A DNA stretch of 64,000 nt from Charina bottae (lineage: Eukaryota; Chordata; Lepidosauria; Squamata; Charinaidae), in the NCBI GenBank assembly GCA_023362775.1, contig JALMGJ010000001.1, positions 60,109,501-60,173,500 on the forward strand. The letters run 5' to 3'. Positions 33,111 to 44,521 of the stretch are shown here, one piece after another. The notes beneath the pieces were generated by a model. It ran no database searches. It saw nothing but the letters and a program-made list of their open reading frames with translations, and was not told the origin of the DNA. Position 1 is the stretch's first letter. Each line of letters opens with the position of its first letter. The position numbers were made by a program, and so were the translations under genes.

Positions 33111-33971
33111 AACCTAGCTTGGATGGATGCTTTTCAGCCAGAGCTTACAAAATAAGAGCATTACCAAAATTGAGATTCTAGCTCTGAAATCTGCCCACTC
33201 ATATGCCAGTGTATAGATAAATACACATATACACACCTGATAAACACAGAATAGAGAATGGATGTCATTGATATGCCTCATCTCCTCCAAAAACATCTGA
33301 CTAGCAAGCTACAGCAGTGCATTAGACACAAATATGTAGCTTTGGATCATTTTCCTTAATAAATAGATGAACAAGTATAATGTTTTTAACTAATTTGTGT
33401 AATTGGGTTCTTTTTATCTAGTTTTAGGACCTGTGTGGAGAACAGATCACATTTAGGTCATATTTATGCAGAAATATTGAAAACTCAAAAGGGTTCACAA
33501 ACTTTTAAGGACCACTGTATATGACAGTATGTAATTGCATTTATTTCTGAATTAAAAATCATAGTTCTGATAGAACATACTGTACATATCAGCAGTATAA
33601 ATATTGACACATATAGTACCTATATAAAACTAAATGCCACTTTCCTTAAGTGAGATCCAAAGAGCTAACATTTACAAATTTTAACCTTAAAATTTGAAAA
33701 AAATGCAATCCACACTTTAACACTCTTCTTGAGCACTTTTTTGCTATCATAACACACAGTGGCTAATATGGAAAGTATAGCTAATGTCAAATGCTGCTGT
33801 CAGAAAGTACTAAGCCACAAGCACGGTTAGTAATTATAAATCCCTCATTTTAACATCACCCAGACATTTTCAGAACAGTGCATTCTGCTGGATTTTTTCC
33901 CCAGCTGTTTCATCAGCTCAGACCAATGTCCTTTCCCAGAAATATACCTCTAAATTGTGTTGTCCATGGAT
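33111..33971. other. Unique DNA, no gene seen
   Basis: Nothing recognised. Confidence 0.4.
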
Positions 33972-34020
33972 TTAGCCGTGTGACTCCCATTAACATCAAT
34001 AAGAGTCACACAGTTAAATC
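33970..34020. repeat. Imperfect palindrome (foldback)
   Basis: Two arms of about 23 bases around a short centre. A 9-bp perfect core (GTGTGACTC at 33978-33986, complement at 34003-34011) is extended on both sides by matches with four transitions. It may be a small foldback repeat remnant. Confidence 0.6.
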
Positions 34021-35590
34021 TACGCACAGCACTTTGAAAATTTACTCCACAGTGTACATCCCAGGGCACTGAAAGGATTAAAGTATTATACAGCAAATTC
34101 CGCCTTCAAGACACCAGAAACTAAACAAAACTCTTCTGCTTTGTTCTAACAGGCTTTAAGTTTCTTTGTGTCTTGACTAAGGGGGAGAAAAGACTACAAA
34201 ACAGTCTAAAACAAGAGAAATATCGGATCAACATATTGTATAACACTTTGTGGTTTTACAATGGTTGATTATAATCAGGTTACTCTATCCACCCTAAGGA
34301 ATAGCTTAATTGATTTTAATTGACCACTGAACACTGCAACAAGTTTTTAGGGACTTCAAATTTTATAGTCCTATTATAAATACTGGCATTTTCTTTTTAG
34401 CTTTTAAAACACTCATATGATTCCCATATAATGTAGATCTAACAAAGATATACCTTCCAAATGTATGTTGCCTACTGACTTTTTAAATCTCTTAAATTTA
34501 TCTTTTTATCTGTAGAAAATTTAGTATAATTGAGTGAAAAGAAAATTACATTATCTGTAAGGTAGATTTTTTAAAATTAGTTTTACCAAGTAAAGGTAGA
34601 TAAATTTATCACTTTTTTTTTTTTGCCTGAAGCTGCAAAGGAGGCTAGCCGAAGAACATGTAAAGCATTCTAACAATATAAATCTTTTTTTCCCCTAATT
34701 ACTGAACTCATTTCAAAATGTGAGACATGCTCCACATGAACGCAGAACCCATGTGCATCCTAGTCTCATTGGGAGGAATTGTTTCCTACATTTTGATATT
34801 CCTGCTATGCCCCTTGCCTTGAGCACTATTATAAAAGGGCTACATGCTATTTTAGTAACAAGGTCATCAGTTCAAAGCAATGGGGGGGAAAAGAAAAATG
34901 GGAAATAAATAGGAACAAATAGGAACAAATTACAAGGTGTTGGGCTTTTCAAATATTCTACTCATGTAATTGCTTCCATGTCCCCATGATACCATTTTAA
35001 ACCCCCCCCCCGAAACCATACTGGGGGGGGGGAGAAACAAAACAAAACAAAAGAACTAGAGAGGTAATCATTGAAAAAGCATCAGGGGAAAAAACAGCAA
35101 GGGATGCAAGGGATTGGGAACCTCTACGATGAGTCCCCTCCAGGTTGCTGATTTTCTAAAGAACATTTTTTAGATATATATTTTTAAAGAACACTGATTC
35201 TTAAAAAGTAGTGGGCACCCTACTGAGAATTCTTGGATCCTAACTAGGTCCTAACTGAGCAGGACTAAATATGGAAATATAGCAGAGTGGTCTTTCTTGA
35301 TATTCTGACCACTACTGTCTTAGAAAAATGCAATGGTTGGATGGTTAGCTCCTGAAAGGACCCAAGAAAATCAAGATGCAGGAAGACTTGCTCAGTTACA
35401 AGTACCAGTCTTACAGATGTGAGAATCAGTACAAATGGAAGTTGGGACCGAAGAAAAAGGGATAAGGGAGTTCGGTGCTGCATAATCAGCAAGTAGCTCA
35501 TTGTTTTCTGGAAGGATCACCATACAACAACTTTAGAAAGAAATCAGCCACTAACAGCAATGGGTGCCTAAAAGTCATGAAGCATGTTAC
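34021..35590. other. Unique DNA with a C10/G10 inverted pair
   Basis: No gene seen. At 35002-35032 ten Cs and ten Gs are separated by 11 bases and could form a hairpin. Confidence 0.5.
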
Positions 35591-35781
35591 CTGTGGCTTT
35601 CGTCTTCCAATTGGAGGAAGAGGTGGCATCGCTTGAAAACCAAAGGAATCTGCATAAGTGTGCCATGGACGATCCATAGTATTCTTCTCAATTTTCTTCT
35701 TTTTGTGCCTCAAAGGTTTGGCTTTCTTTAACTGCATTTCCCACGGATCAGGTGACTTTTGATAGGGTGAGTTATATATGC
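35591..35781 (-). CDS. Host gene exon candidate 2 (unknown protein)
   Basis: On the minus strand an acceptor ('tttagattgcag') precedes 191 bases: two bases of a split codon plus 63 codons, no stop, ending in CCACAG and the donor GTAACA. The peptide starts IYNSPYQKSPDPWEMQ, has a lysine-rich patch (KPLRHKKKKIEKN), and ends with MDRPWHTYADSFGFQAMPP and GRRKPQ. Entry (two bases) fits the one-base exit of the candidate at 50007-50079, making glycine. Exit is phase 0, matching the exon at 16351-16499. The content is unlike any transposon here. The family was not recognised; an axonemal or sperm structural protein is a guess from style alone. Confidence 0.62.
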
Positions 35782-36232
35782 CTGCAATCTAAAGACACAA
35801 TACTATTTTGTTTGTGCTGTATCAGATTATATCGGTCAAATCAATATAAGTAATAAAAATTTTAAAAAATTGTTTACTTTTGAATCAGAAAAGGACAAGA
35901 TAGAATACTTATACGCATACATTTGCTTTTCACATCAAGTACAATTTATTTCTTGAATTGAAATTTTTCATAGTTTTCAAAATTCTTTTTGCAGGAAACC
36001 ATCTCCATTGGACTTCCCGACGTAACATTTAAAGCATACTGTGGAGCAGAAAGGTAAAAACTGCACGCCATTGTGACCTTATATAATGTACTGTATATTC
36101 CAACACATAGTCAGAGCACATATAGGAGCACAGAAAGGTGTCTTAAAGAAAGCCAAGGCATTTGTCCATCTAGCCCAGTATTATCTATTTTGATGGTTCT
36201 GTGTTCTAAAACTGAGATTTTTTTCCCCATCA
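35782..36232. other. Unique DNA, no gene supported
   Basis: It contains an exon-like plus-strand stretch that I did not accept (see rejected items). Confidence 0.4.
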
Positions 36233-36315
36233 CCTGCTACCGTCTGAACCGCCCAGAGTCTACCATGGTGGAGATGGGCGGGGATAAATCCAAATAATAA
36301 ATAATAAATACATAA
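36233..36315 (+). mobile_element. L2/CR1-group LINE 3' tail
   Basis: 'gaaccgcccagagtctacca' and 'ggagatgggcgggg', then (ATAA)n. This matches the 3' terminus of the L2/CR1 copy ending at 43190. Confidence 0.7.
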
Positions 36316-37278
36316 ATACTTCTGTATCCTGTGCTTTATGATAGAACAGGGAGGAGAGGCTGGGGGAGGGACTGGCATGGATTTCAGCTCCATACCTGTT
36401 GTGTGATAGTATATGTATTATGTGTCATGCAAACTGCTGACATCACTTCTTCTCACAGGAACTAAGGAGGGCATTGGTAAATGTGGTTAAGCTACCAATA
36501 ACTTTAATTAGAGACAACAGCTGAGAGATTCTGCACACAAAACTGGTGTTCTATCACACCGTTAGATTTAGATCTCTTCTGTGATTCAAGAACACTGGTA
36601 GCGTAGGATAAACCATTTCTTCAGAGAAGTTTGTTTCCATTGCTGATTTTGGCACATTGGAATGCCTGATAAACTTTCAGTTTACCAACGGGATTCTATA
36701 AAAAAACCCCACTTGTTATAAAGTCTTTGGGAATTTATCTTGTATGCATCTGCTTTTAAACCTGGGATTGTAGAAGTCAGCAAGACTCATCATAATGTTT
36801 TTTTAAACCTATTTTAGGGGATGGGGAAGGTCTAAACTAGAGACAGACTGTCATTTTGGTTAAAATTGATAGTATGATTTCATCAACTTAAATAGTGCAT
36901 GCTCTTCTTTGGATCTTTGGTGAAGACCAACAATGCATCTTGAATAATAAATACAATCCAAAGCATCTTACACATAACACCTCACTTACACATGTAATTT
37001 CAAATACAGAACACAAGAATTTTTATACCTGTCTTCAAAGAGTCTGTGCTCCTAATAATTGTGTCTGCCATTTTCTGGCTTACACTTTTCAGGTGACAAA
37101 AATAGAATTCTACATTGCATTTCAGAAGTGACCATAAATTATTTATATACAGATAAATTGACTTGGCTAGCCTTTTCATAATAATCCATATTGAATAATT
37201 TGCCCTTTTTATCATTACCAAAACTGAATTTATGTTTTCATGAAATTGTTCACAATAACATTGAGGAGTCTTTTTCAC
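36316..37278. other. Unique DNA, no gene seen
   Basis: Nothing recognised. Confidence 0.4.
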
Positions 37279-37361
37279 TCTCTTTGGTTTATATGTCTAT
37301 GAAGGTTCTCAGTCATCCAGGTGGAATTGTCTGTAGCTTGAATCATGTCAACTGGATTTCT

Positions 37362-37420
37362 ATTTTCTCAGTGGAAACGTTTCGCTCCTTATCCAAGGAG
37401 CTTCTTCAGTCTGAGCAAAG
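37362..37420 (-). ncRNA. Hammerhead-ribozyme-like motif, left arm (mirror copy)
   Basis: The exact reverse complement of the right-arm motif, with the core at 37409-37403 and GAAA at 37383-37380 on the minus strand. It has the same extra A. Confidence 0.5.
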
Positions 37421-37447
37421 TTAGTATTTTTAGGATTCCCTTACTAA

Positions 37448-37506
37448 CTTTGCTCAGACTGAAGAAGCTCCTTGGATAAGGAGCGAAACGTTTCCACTGA
37501 GAAAAT
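37448..37506 (+). ncRNA. Hammerhead-ribozyme-like motif, right arm
   Basis: The core CTGAAGA (37459-37465) fits C-U-G-A-N-G-A. Stem II is GCTCCTT (37467-37473) with AAGGAGC (37478-37484) and loop GGAT, and GAAA follows at 37485-37488. Stem III would be the self-complementary ACGT (37488-37491), long enough only for pairing between two molecules. Stem I pairs CTCA-GA (37453-37458) with TC (37493-37494) and TGAG (37498-37501) around an internal loop. The predicted cleavage triplet is GTT. One extra A (37466) between the core and stem II departs from the standard fold and may impair catalysis. Confidence 0.5.
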
Positions 37507-37550
37507 AGAAATCCAGTTGACATGATTCAAGCTACAGTCTCTTTGGTTTA

Positions 37551-39005
37551 CTTACCCATTGTTCACATTCCATCTTTGTATGGGTTAGTTCACATCTTGG
37601 GATAAGCTACAGTGTGATTTGTTTGGTTTGGACTAAGTGCAAAGCCAGCAAACTATGGTTTACTCAACAAGCCAACATTCTCTATGATTTAACATGTGAA
37701 ATCTGCCTGTATGAGAATTAAGTGGGAGTGAGGACTGGCTCTAAATGGATCAGTTTACCTACACTGCTATTTTGTTTCCTATTCCTATTCCTATTCTTTC
37801 TAAATAAAATTGTAGATTTTCTACCACCCTCCCTCCATAATACAGTCCCAAGTAGTCTATGGAGAACATGACACATTTTTTTCTGTATCCATTTCTTCAC
37901 AAGCATATCTCACAAGAGCCCCTGTCAGGCTAGCTTTCTGGGACATCATTTTTAGGAATAATTTTCTGAAGTGACAAACACTATAGGGAAATCTGTGCTA
38001 ACGGTTAAAAAACCTACAACTGAGTTATTTGCAGTACTGTCATGCTAACTTCCAACTCAATAAGACCAAAGAAACCTCTGGGGAAGACTCTGCTAATAGC
38101 TTCTCACTGACCTCCTCGCAGCACAGTCTTCTGCTGAATAGTGCACAGTGGTGAATATGGCAAATGAGGTGTGAAAGTTCTGTTGGTATTCTCTCATGTT
38201 AAAAAAAACAAAAAAACTATCATTCTGACTCACTAGAAAAAGAAAAATGGAGCTACACAAACTATTTCTATTTTTCTGCCCTAGAATTCTCTCTTCACCC
38301 ATGCATGACCCATAAGCATTATTAATTTTACCAGATCCCGAGCATATGAGCAAATGTATCATTTGTTACTCAGCCATCCTTAGCATTACATTAATATTTT
38401 GAATCATTTTAATGTTTCATTTTGCTTTCTTCATATAATTTTAATCTTGGTAATGAGAATGGCATGAAAATAAAAAAGGATTTGCTGGAAGGAATCAAGT
38501 TAAATGGATATCACGTCCAATATTTTCAGTCCTATTTTTTTCCCCAAGACTGAGTAGATAATTTGTAAGGATCCATGTTCCTAATTACCCTTTGATGATA
38601 ATAAAGAGTTATGATATTTGCAGATACCCAAGGATTATTAGACGTTGTTTAAAAATAGAATATTAGGAGACAATATGCTTTCTGACTGATGGCTGCCCAA
38701 CTTATAGGGAAGTATACTAGAAGCAGAGTTATCAATTCTCCAATGTTCTGCTAATTGGGCAGAGCCTGGAGACTTCTTTGAGTATGCAGTCAATTGATTC
38801 AGGGACAAAAATCTGTCTATTTACTTAAAAACTTTAGCTATTGCAAATTCTAACAGATTTTTATTAACAACCTTAAAATACATTTTAGAAAGTATCCATA
38901 GAAAATATTACAATTTAGAATACACCTTTCTTCCTCAAAACATACGTAGGAATTAAATGCCTGCAGAATAAAAAAGTAGCCAAATCAGACTGAACAGGTC
39001 ATACT
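37551..39005. other. Unique DNA, no gene seen
   Basis: One splice-like minus-strand stretch near 38110-38180 was considered and rejected. Confidence 0.4.
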
Positions 39006-39090
39006 TGTTGTTGTGGGGAAAATAGGAGGAGGAAGGAGGATCAGGTATGTTTGCTGCCTTGAGTTATTTATAAAAATAATAAAGGCGGGA
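39006..39090 (+). mobile_element. tRNA-derived squamate SINE, 3' part only
   Basis: 'gttgttgtggggaaaatagg', 'ccttgagttatttataaaaa' and 'aataaaggcgggat' match the 3' part of the 20.9 kb SINE. Confidence 0.82.
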
Positions 39091-40654
39091 TGGATAAGAT
39101 ATATAGATATAGATAAATGAATGGAATGAATGCATGCATTATATGAGGAAGGAACTAAGCATTTAAAAGACATTTTTATACAGACCTAATCAAACCAGTC
39201 TGGGACAATGGGACATTAACTTAAAAAGCTTAACCATGTTGTGGCTTGTCAAATTATTGTTTGCATATCTAATATCTATCGCTGAAAAGGTTGTGGTTTA
39301 TTTTCCAGCCCATTTTTAAAAAAAATAATTGAATGATGTAATTGTTTGCTGCTCGTTTACTTTGTTTTAACCATGAGCTATTATGTGTGAATCCAAAAGT
39401 TTATCCTTGGTTTGTTTCTTTGTGCTAAGTAAGTTGCCTACCAGAAAACAAGGGTGGGAAGCAAAAACAGCTAGGACAATGCAACTACTCTACAAACTAA
39501 TCTGCTCTTACTGGTATTTTTATTTCCATCTTAGTTTGTTTGACAAGAGCCTGCTCCTACTTCCCTAAGCCTCATAGGTCATAAAGTCTAGCTTCTCTGC
39601 TCCTATTAGAGGAAAGGGGGATTTAAAAGGATCACAACAGCTATAATAGCATCTCAGCTTGAAGACGTGTACAAAACACCACTTCACTCCCTATGGGATA
39701 CCCTGACTTTTTTACCCCCAGAGTTGCAGATAAATGCCTTGCAAAGTGGGGAGTTTTTATTTCCTTTTTTTCTTTTGGGAACAATATCTTCTGAAAGTTA
39801 TTCTCTCTCTCTTGCTCGCTTTTTTTTTGGTCATTCCAAATCCTACTGCAAGATCAAACAGTGACTACAGATAGGTATTTCTTATTGGTATGTCCTTCTC
39901 CTCACACTTAAATGAATCATTATCATCCTTAGAATCAGTTTTACTTATATACAGTATATGGTAATCAATATTTGATAGGAGTAAATCATTTCAGCACCAA
40001 CACACACATAATGGGTTGAAACATCCCTCTTACTCTTCTTTGGGAAGAGTTAAAAGTAATCCTAGGAACTGCAAACTAATTGCCAGAGTTTGTAGAAACT
40101 GAAGTAGCCTTTGGGGAACCTTTTCCCACCTTACACAAGGTTTTGTGCATTATCACCTAGAATAAATACAATTTTTCCAAGACACAGTTCTGAGTGAAAC
40201 ATATACAATACTCTGGAATTAAGTGAATCTGCTTTTCAAAACATGTGGTAGAGTTCCAGAGTTTGAGATCAAAGTAATAAATCAAGTTTCACTGATGTCT
40301 AAATGAGTGTGGAGACTTGCATATGGATGTCTAAGAAAATATGTTTGCAAAACTTAATATTCCATCACCTAGTGGTAGAAGACTATGAACATCTTGAAGA
40401 AAAATCAACATGTAACAGGCCCAACTCAAGAGAGATGCCAGCCCATTGCTAGGAGCCCTACTTTACTTAAGTTGCCAAGATGAGGGGAGAACAGTAGGAT
40501 AATTTGATAAAATGGTGGCTTTGTTCATACAATAAACTGTTAAAAAGTTCAGTTAGCAAGCATGCACATGCCATTATTTTTCTTTCTATTTTGTGTTTGA
40601 GGCTTATTCTCTTATCCAACCTGAAACAGCCACCTTTTTGGACTTCATAATCCA
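39091..40654. other. Unique DNA, no gene seen
   Basis: Nothing recognised. Confidence 0.4.
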
Positions 40655-43192
40655 TGAAAAGACAGTGGTCTCACACCGGACTTAGTTTTCTTGTCGGAGC
40701 AGTGGCAATGTGCGCTGAGGGGAGAGTTACATCTTTCCCCTTTGCCATGGTCAGATCACGCCCTGGTGGCCTTGAGATTCTCTTATGCCGCCCCACTCCA
40801 CAGGGAGGCAGGACCTATTCGATCGGTCCGCCCCCGGTGACTGATGGACCCAATTCGGTTTCAGAGGGAGCTGGGGATGCACGGTCCAGCAGAGGCCCTA
40901 GCTGCTACCTGGAATAGGGAGGCGGCTGGGGCCCTGGACAGGATCGCGCCTGTGTGGCCTCTCTTATCCTATCGAACCCGACACTCTCCGTGGTTCACGG
41001 AGGAGTTGAGGGTCCTGAAGAGGATTAAGAGACGCCTAGAGCGCCGTTGGAGGAAGACAAATACTGAACCCGACCGAACACAAGCTAGAGCCGCGGTTAA
41101 GGCCTACCTTGTGGCGGTAAGAGCAGCGAAACGCCAATATTTCTCCACTCTTATTGCATCCTCAGAATGCCGCCCAGTGGCCCTGTTCAAGATCACCTGA
41201 TCCCTTTTAGGGAAAGGGGATTCAGAAAATCATCCGCAGGGCCATGCTGAAGAGTTTTCTAGGCAGCTACAGGATAAAATCGCTCGGATTCGCTCTAAGT
41301 TAGACTCTAAGCGTGAAACATGGTCTGGGGAGATGCCTGAGGAAAGTACTTACCCAGTTATCTGGGAAGAGTTTGATCCTGTTGGACCCGAGGAAGTGGA
41401 CAGGATCCTCCAGACTGTAAATGCTACCACATGCGAACTAGATCCATGTCCCTCCTGGCTGGTTCAATCAGCTTGGGAGGTGACGTGTGGCTGGGTCCAG
41501 TCAATGGTAAATGCATCCTTGCAGGAGGGGGTGTTTCCGGCGGCCTTCAAGGAGGCGCTGGTCTGCCCCCTCCTCAAGAAACCATCACTGGACCCTGTTG
41601 TACTGGACAATTTTTGTCCATTCTCCCACCTCCCCTTTATGGGGAAGGTGGTTGAGAAAGTGGTGGCGCTGCAACTCCAGAGGATTCTAAATGAAACGGA
41701 TTATCTAGACCCCTTTCAGGTTTCAGGTCTGGATATGGGACGGAAACAGCATTGGTTGCACTTATGGATGATCTCTGGCAGGAGCGGGATGGGGGCAGTG
41801 CATCCATCCTGGCTCTCCTTGACCTCTCAGTGGCTTTCAATACCATCGACCATGGTATCCTTTTGGGACGACTCAGGGAGTTGGGGGTGGGCAGCGTGGT
41901 TTTGTGCTGCTTCACCTCCTTCCTCCAGGGCCGGTCCCAATTGGTGTTGATAGGGGAGGAGAGATCGGGTCCATGGCCCCTCCTTTGTGGGGTGCCACGG
42001 GGCTCTGTGCTCTCTCCTTTCCTATTTAACATCTACATGAAACCACTGGGTGAGATCATCCATCTCCACGGGATGAGGTATCATCAATATGCTGATGATA
42101 CGCAGTTATACATCTCCATCCCGGGGGAAGTAAGTGATGCTGTGACTACCCTGTCCAAGTGCCTGGGGGCTGTAGGGGTCTGGATGGGGAACAACAGGCT
42201 TCAGCTGAACCCTGGTAAAATGGAGTGGCTGTGGGTTAATGGCCTCTCGGTGTCTAGGAATTTATCATCCTTAGTTCTGGATGGGGTTGCACTACCCCAG
42301 ACAGAACCGGTGCATAACTTGGGGGTCCTCTTGGACTCACGACTCCTGCTCAAAGAGCAGGTGGCAGTTGTGGCCAGAAGGGCCTTTGCACAACTTCGTG
42401 TTGTGCACCAGTTACGCCCTTTCCTGGAGTGAGTGGCCCTTCGAACGGTCACTCATGCCCTGGTCATCTCCCATATAGACTATTTTAATGCGCTCTACAT
42501 GGGGCTACCCTTGAAGAACGTCCGGAAGCTTCATCTGGTTCCGAATGCAGCCACGCGGGCGATTTTAGGTGCCTCAAGATCAGCACATATAACACCTTTG
42601 CTCCGCGAGCTGCATTGGGTTCCAGTTTGCTTCCAGATTCAATTCAAGGTGTTGGTTATCACCTTTAAAGCCCTACATGGCATGGGGCCAGGTTACCTGA
42701 GGGACCGTCTCATTCCTGTCACATCAACTCGTCCCACCCGGTCCTGCAGAGAGGGCATGCTACAAGCCCCATCTGTAAGAGAGTTCCATCTGATGGGGTC
42801 CAGGAGGTATGCCTTCTCTGCAGTATCCCCCACCCTCTGGAATATCCTTCCCCCTGAAATAAGATCGGCCCCCTCTCTCCTGGACTTTAGAAAAAACCTA
42901 AAGACCTGGTTTTGCCACCATCCTTGGGGAGGGGAGGGGAACAGCCAGTCTTGGGGTTGGCTGGTCTCTTAGATCTGCCTTGACCAGCCTTTCCGACCTA
43001 TGGGATAAGTAAGATTTAAGTAAGATTTACCATTTACCATTGCTTGGATCAAATTGTATTAGATATTTTATTGACTTTTAGTGGTATTTATGTTTTTTAC
43101 AGATTTTAAACTCTTGTTGTGAACCACCCAGGGTCCCTCCTTGTGGGGGAGATGGGCGGTATAAAAATATGACAAATATATAAATAAAAAAT
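40655..43192 (+). mobile_element. L2/CR1-group LINE, 5'-truncated, about 2.5 kb
   Basis: The longest L2/CR1-group copy in the window. It starts within the endonuclease (PWSDHALVAL, near 40749) and runs to the 3' terminus 'gagatgggcggtataaaaat' plus an (ATAA)-type tail. Other copies lie at 1.1, 8.4, 9.9, 21.2, 36.2, 44.3 and 58.4 kb. Confidence 0.93.
40749..42972 (+). pseudogene. L2/CR1-group endonuclease-RT protein, frameshifted
   Basis: Pieces appear in several frames in the correct order: endonuclease end PWSDHALVAL; linker PWFTEELRVLKRIKRRLERR; RT entry LLKKPSLDPVVLDNF; motif A LLDLSVAFNTIDHGILL; motif B PRGSVLSPFLFNIYMKPLG; motif C MRYHQYADDTQLYISIPGE; then NNRLQLNPGKMEW; and the C-terminal domain with YFNALYMGLPLKNVRKL, ITPLLRELHWVPV and TLWNILPPEI. 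YADDTQLYI and the LNPGK motif favour the L2 side of the CR1/L2 group. Frame changes near 41200, 41750 and 42430 inactivate it. Confidence 0.9.
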
Positions 43193-43424
43193 AGTTATAC
43201 TTTCTACATTCCTTTACAACATTCCACAATGTAACAGAACACATGCTGATTACTTGTATGGTGCAGATGGTTTGTGTGAAATTCCCCCCCCCCCCAAGCA
43301 ATCAGCTACACAATGAGTAAATTTCAATGTATTTTTTTAAAATAAAAATTAAAAGAAGTAATAGTTTAAACTAATTTGTGGCAAAGTGTTACAGCATCTT
43401 ATGTGCGTGATCTAATGTTACAAA
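43193..43424. other. Short spacer with a C12 run
   Basis: Poly-C at 43284-43295. No other feature seen. Confidence 0.5.
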
Positions 43425-43480
43425 GTGGAGATACAAACATAAGCTTCCATGAACTGCAGCTCACTTCATCAGATGTAAAG
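43425..43480 (-). ncRNA. Degenerate hammerhead-like repeat remnant
   Basis: On the minus strand, 43472 to 43441 reads CTGATGA, one A, a stem GTGAGC / GTTCAT closing a TGCA loop, then GGAAGC. This is the layout of the motif at 37.4 kb, with the same extra A but a different stem sequence. The GAAA box is damaged and two stem pairs are G-T. A similar sequence ('gatgaagtgagct', 'cacgaaagc') is, from memory, a common amniote repeat. Confidence 0.4.
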
Positions 43481-44319
43481 GAGTGGTTAAATTGATGTAG
43501 GATTTAAATTGGGATGGGGGGGAAGGAGGGGAAGACAGGGCAGTTATGCAGTTTACATGTGAGGCAGGTTACAAGTACCTTATCAATTAACAAATATAAT
43601 GTGTAAAAAAGGCATTGTTTTGGTTGAGACCTTCAAAGATAGCCTTAAACCTTTTGATGCTTAGCAATCTCTCTCTCAACTGTTCTGGAAAGGTTTCCTT
43701 TTTTCCACAATGGCTACTTTGAGATCTGTAAGTATGCTGGAAGGCTGAAATGCTCTGATTTTACTTTGTCCTTGTTTTGAGTCTTGATTAACTAGCAACT
43801 CAAGGCAGTTTACAAAAGGATTAAAAACATTAATTGGCAAAGCAGTGAAACAGTAAAACAGCAACTGCAACAGGGGAAGATAAAAACTTAAGACAAAGAA
43901 TCCAGTGGGTTCACAATGGTAAACTATAGTAAAGTGCTTTTAACAAGGTGAACTCAAATTCATTCATTTAAATTTAACTGATTTAAAACCTAGGGCCCCC
44001 TATTTTAGTATGTAACAGTTACAGATGTTAAAAAAGGAGCTCATATAATTCATTTCAGAAGGATTCTATAATTATTGTCCTGTTCTATATCTAAAGAATT
44101 CTAGGAGTAGTAAAGATCAGAAAGCATGAACAAAGGAACGGAGATGTCCTCTAGCTGGAGGGCTAGGGAGTACAGTAAGGAACACCACTAACATGTAAAG
44201 ATTAACCAAGGTAAAAAAAAAAGTGGAAAAATTATACTGTGTAGCTAGCTAAAGACTTGGTGAAGGCTATACATGAAATGAAATAAGATGCGGGAGGGTC
44301 GCTGACCTGGTTTTTGTGT
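43481..44319. other. Unique DNA, no gene seen
   Basis: Nothing recognised. Confidence 0.4.
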
Positions 44320-44470
44320 GTCGTGTGACACCTCTGCTTCACAAGCTGCATTGGTTACTGGCATGCTTCTGGGTACAATTCAAGGTGCTGGTGGTCACCT
44401 TTAAAGCCCTTCATGGCTTGGGGCTGGGTTACTTATGGTACCGTCTCTACCCATCCTGTTAGATCCGGCC
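44320..44470 (+). mobile_element. L2/CR1-group LINE fragment
   Basis: 'caagctgcattggttactgg', 'caattcaaggtgctggtggt' and 'ctttaaagcccttcatggct' correspond to the LHWVPVCFQIQFKVLVITFKALHGMG region at 42610-42690. Confidence 0.85.
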
Positions 44471-44483
44471 AGAGAAGTGTACT

Positions 44484-44521
44484 CTGTGTGTACCTTTGTT
44501 AAGAAACAAAGGTACACACAG
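44484..44521. repeat. 17-bp perfect hairpin
   Basis: Arms CTGTGTGTACCTTTGTT (44484-44500) and its exact complement (44505-44521) around the loop AAGA. It begins 14 bases after the recognisable L2/CR1 fragment ends. Confidence 0.9.

Larger units (their letters stand above)
37279..37550. mobile_element. Foldback insertion with 96-bp perfect arms (TSD TCTCTTTGGTTTA)
   Basis: A 246-bp insertion (37292-37537) is flanked by a 13-bp duplication, TCTCTTTGGTTTA, at 37279-37291 and 37538-37550. After a 39-bp unpaired lead come two arms, 37331-37426 and 37442-37537, that are perfect reverse complements over 96 bases, with a 15-base spacer. Each arm carries a hammerhead-like motif. Penelope-like retroelements are known to carry hammerhead ribozymes in their terminal repeats and to insert with inverted partial copies, so a remnant of such an element is a reasonable but unproven identity. 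Confidence 0.85.

Noticed and set aside
35995..36053. Plus-strand exon-like stretch between 'ctttttgcag' and 'gtaaaa'.
   Set aside because: Splice signals are acceptable but the 19-codon peptide has no partner exon on the plus strand.
38110..38180. Minus-strand stretch with a pyrimidine run, AG and a GTCAGT donor.
   Set aside because: Several AGs lie between the pyrimidine run and the acceptor, and the flanking exons already join without it.
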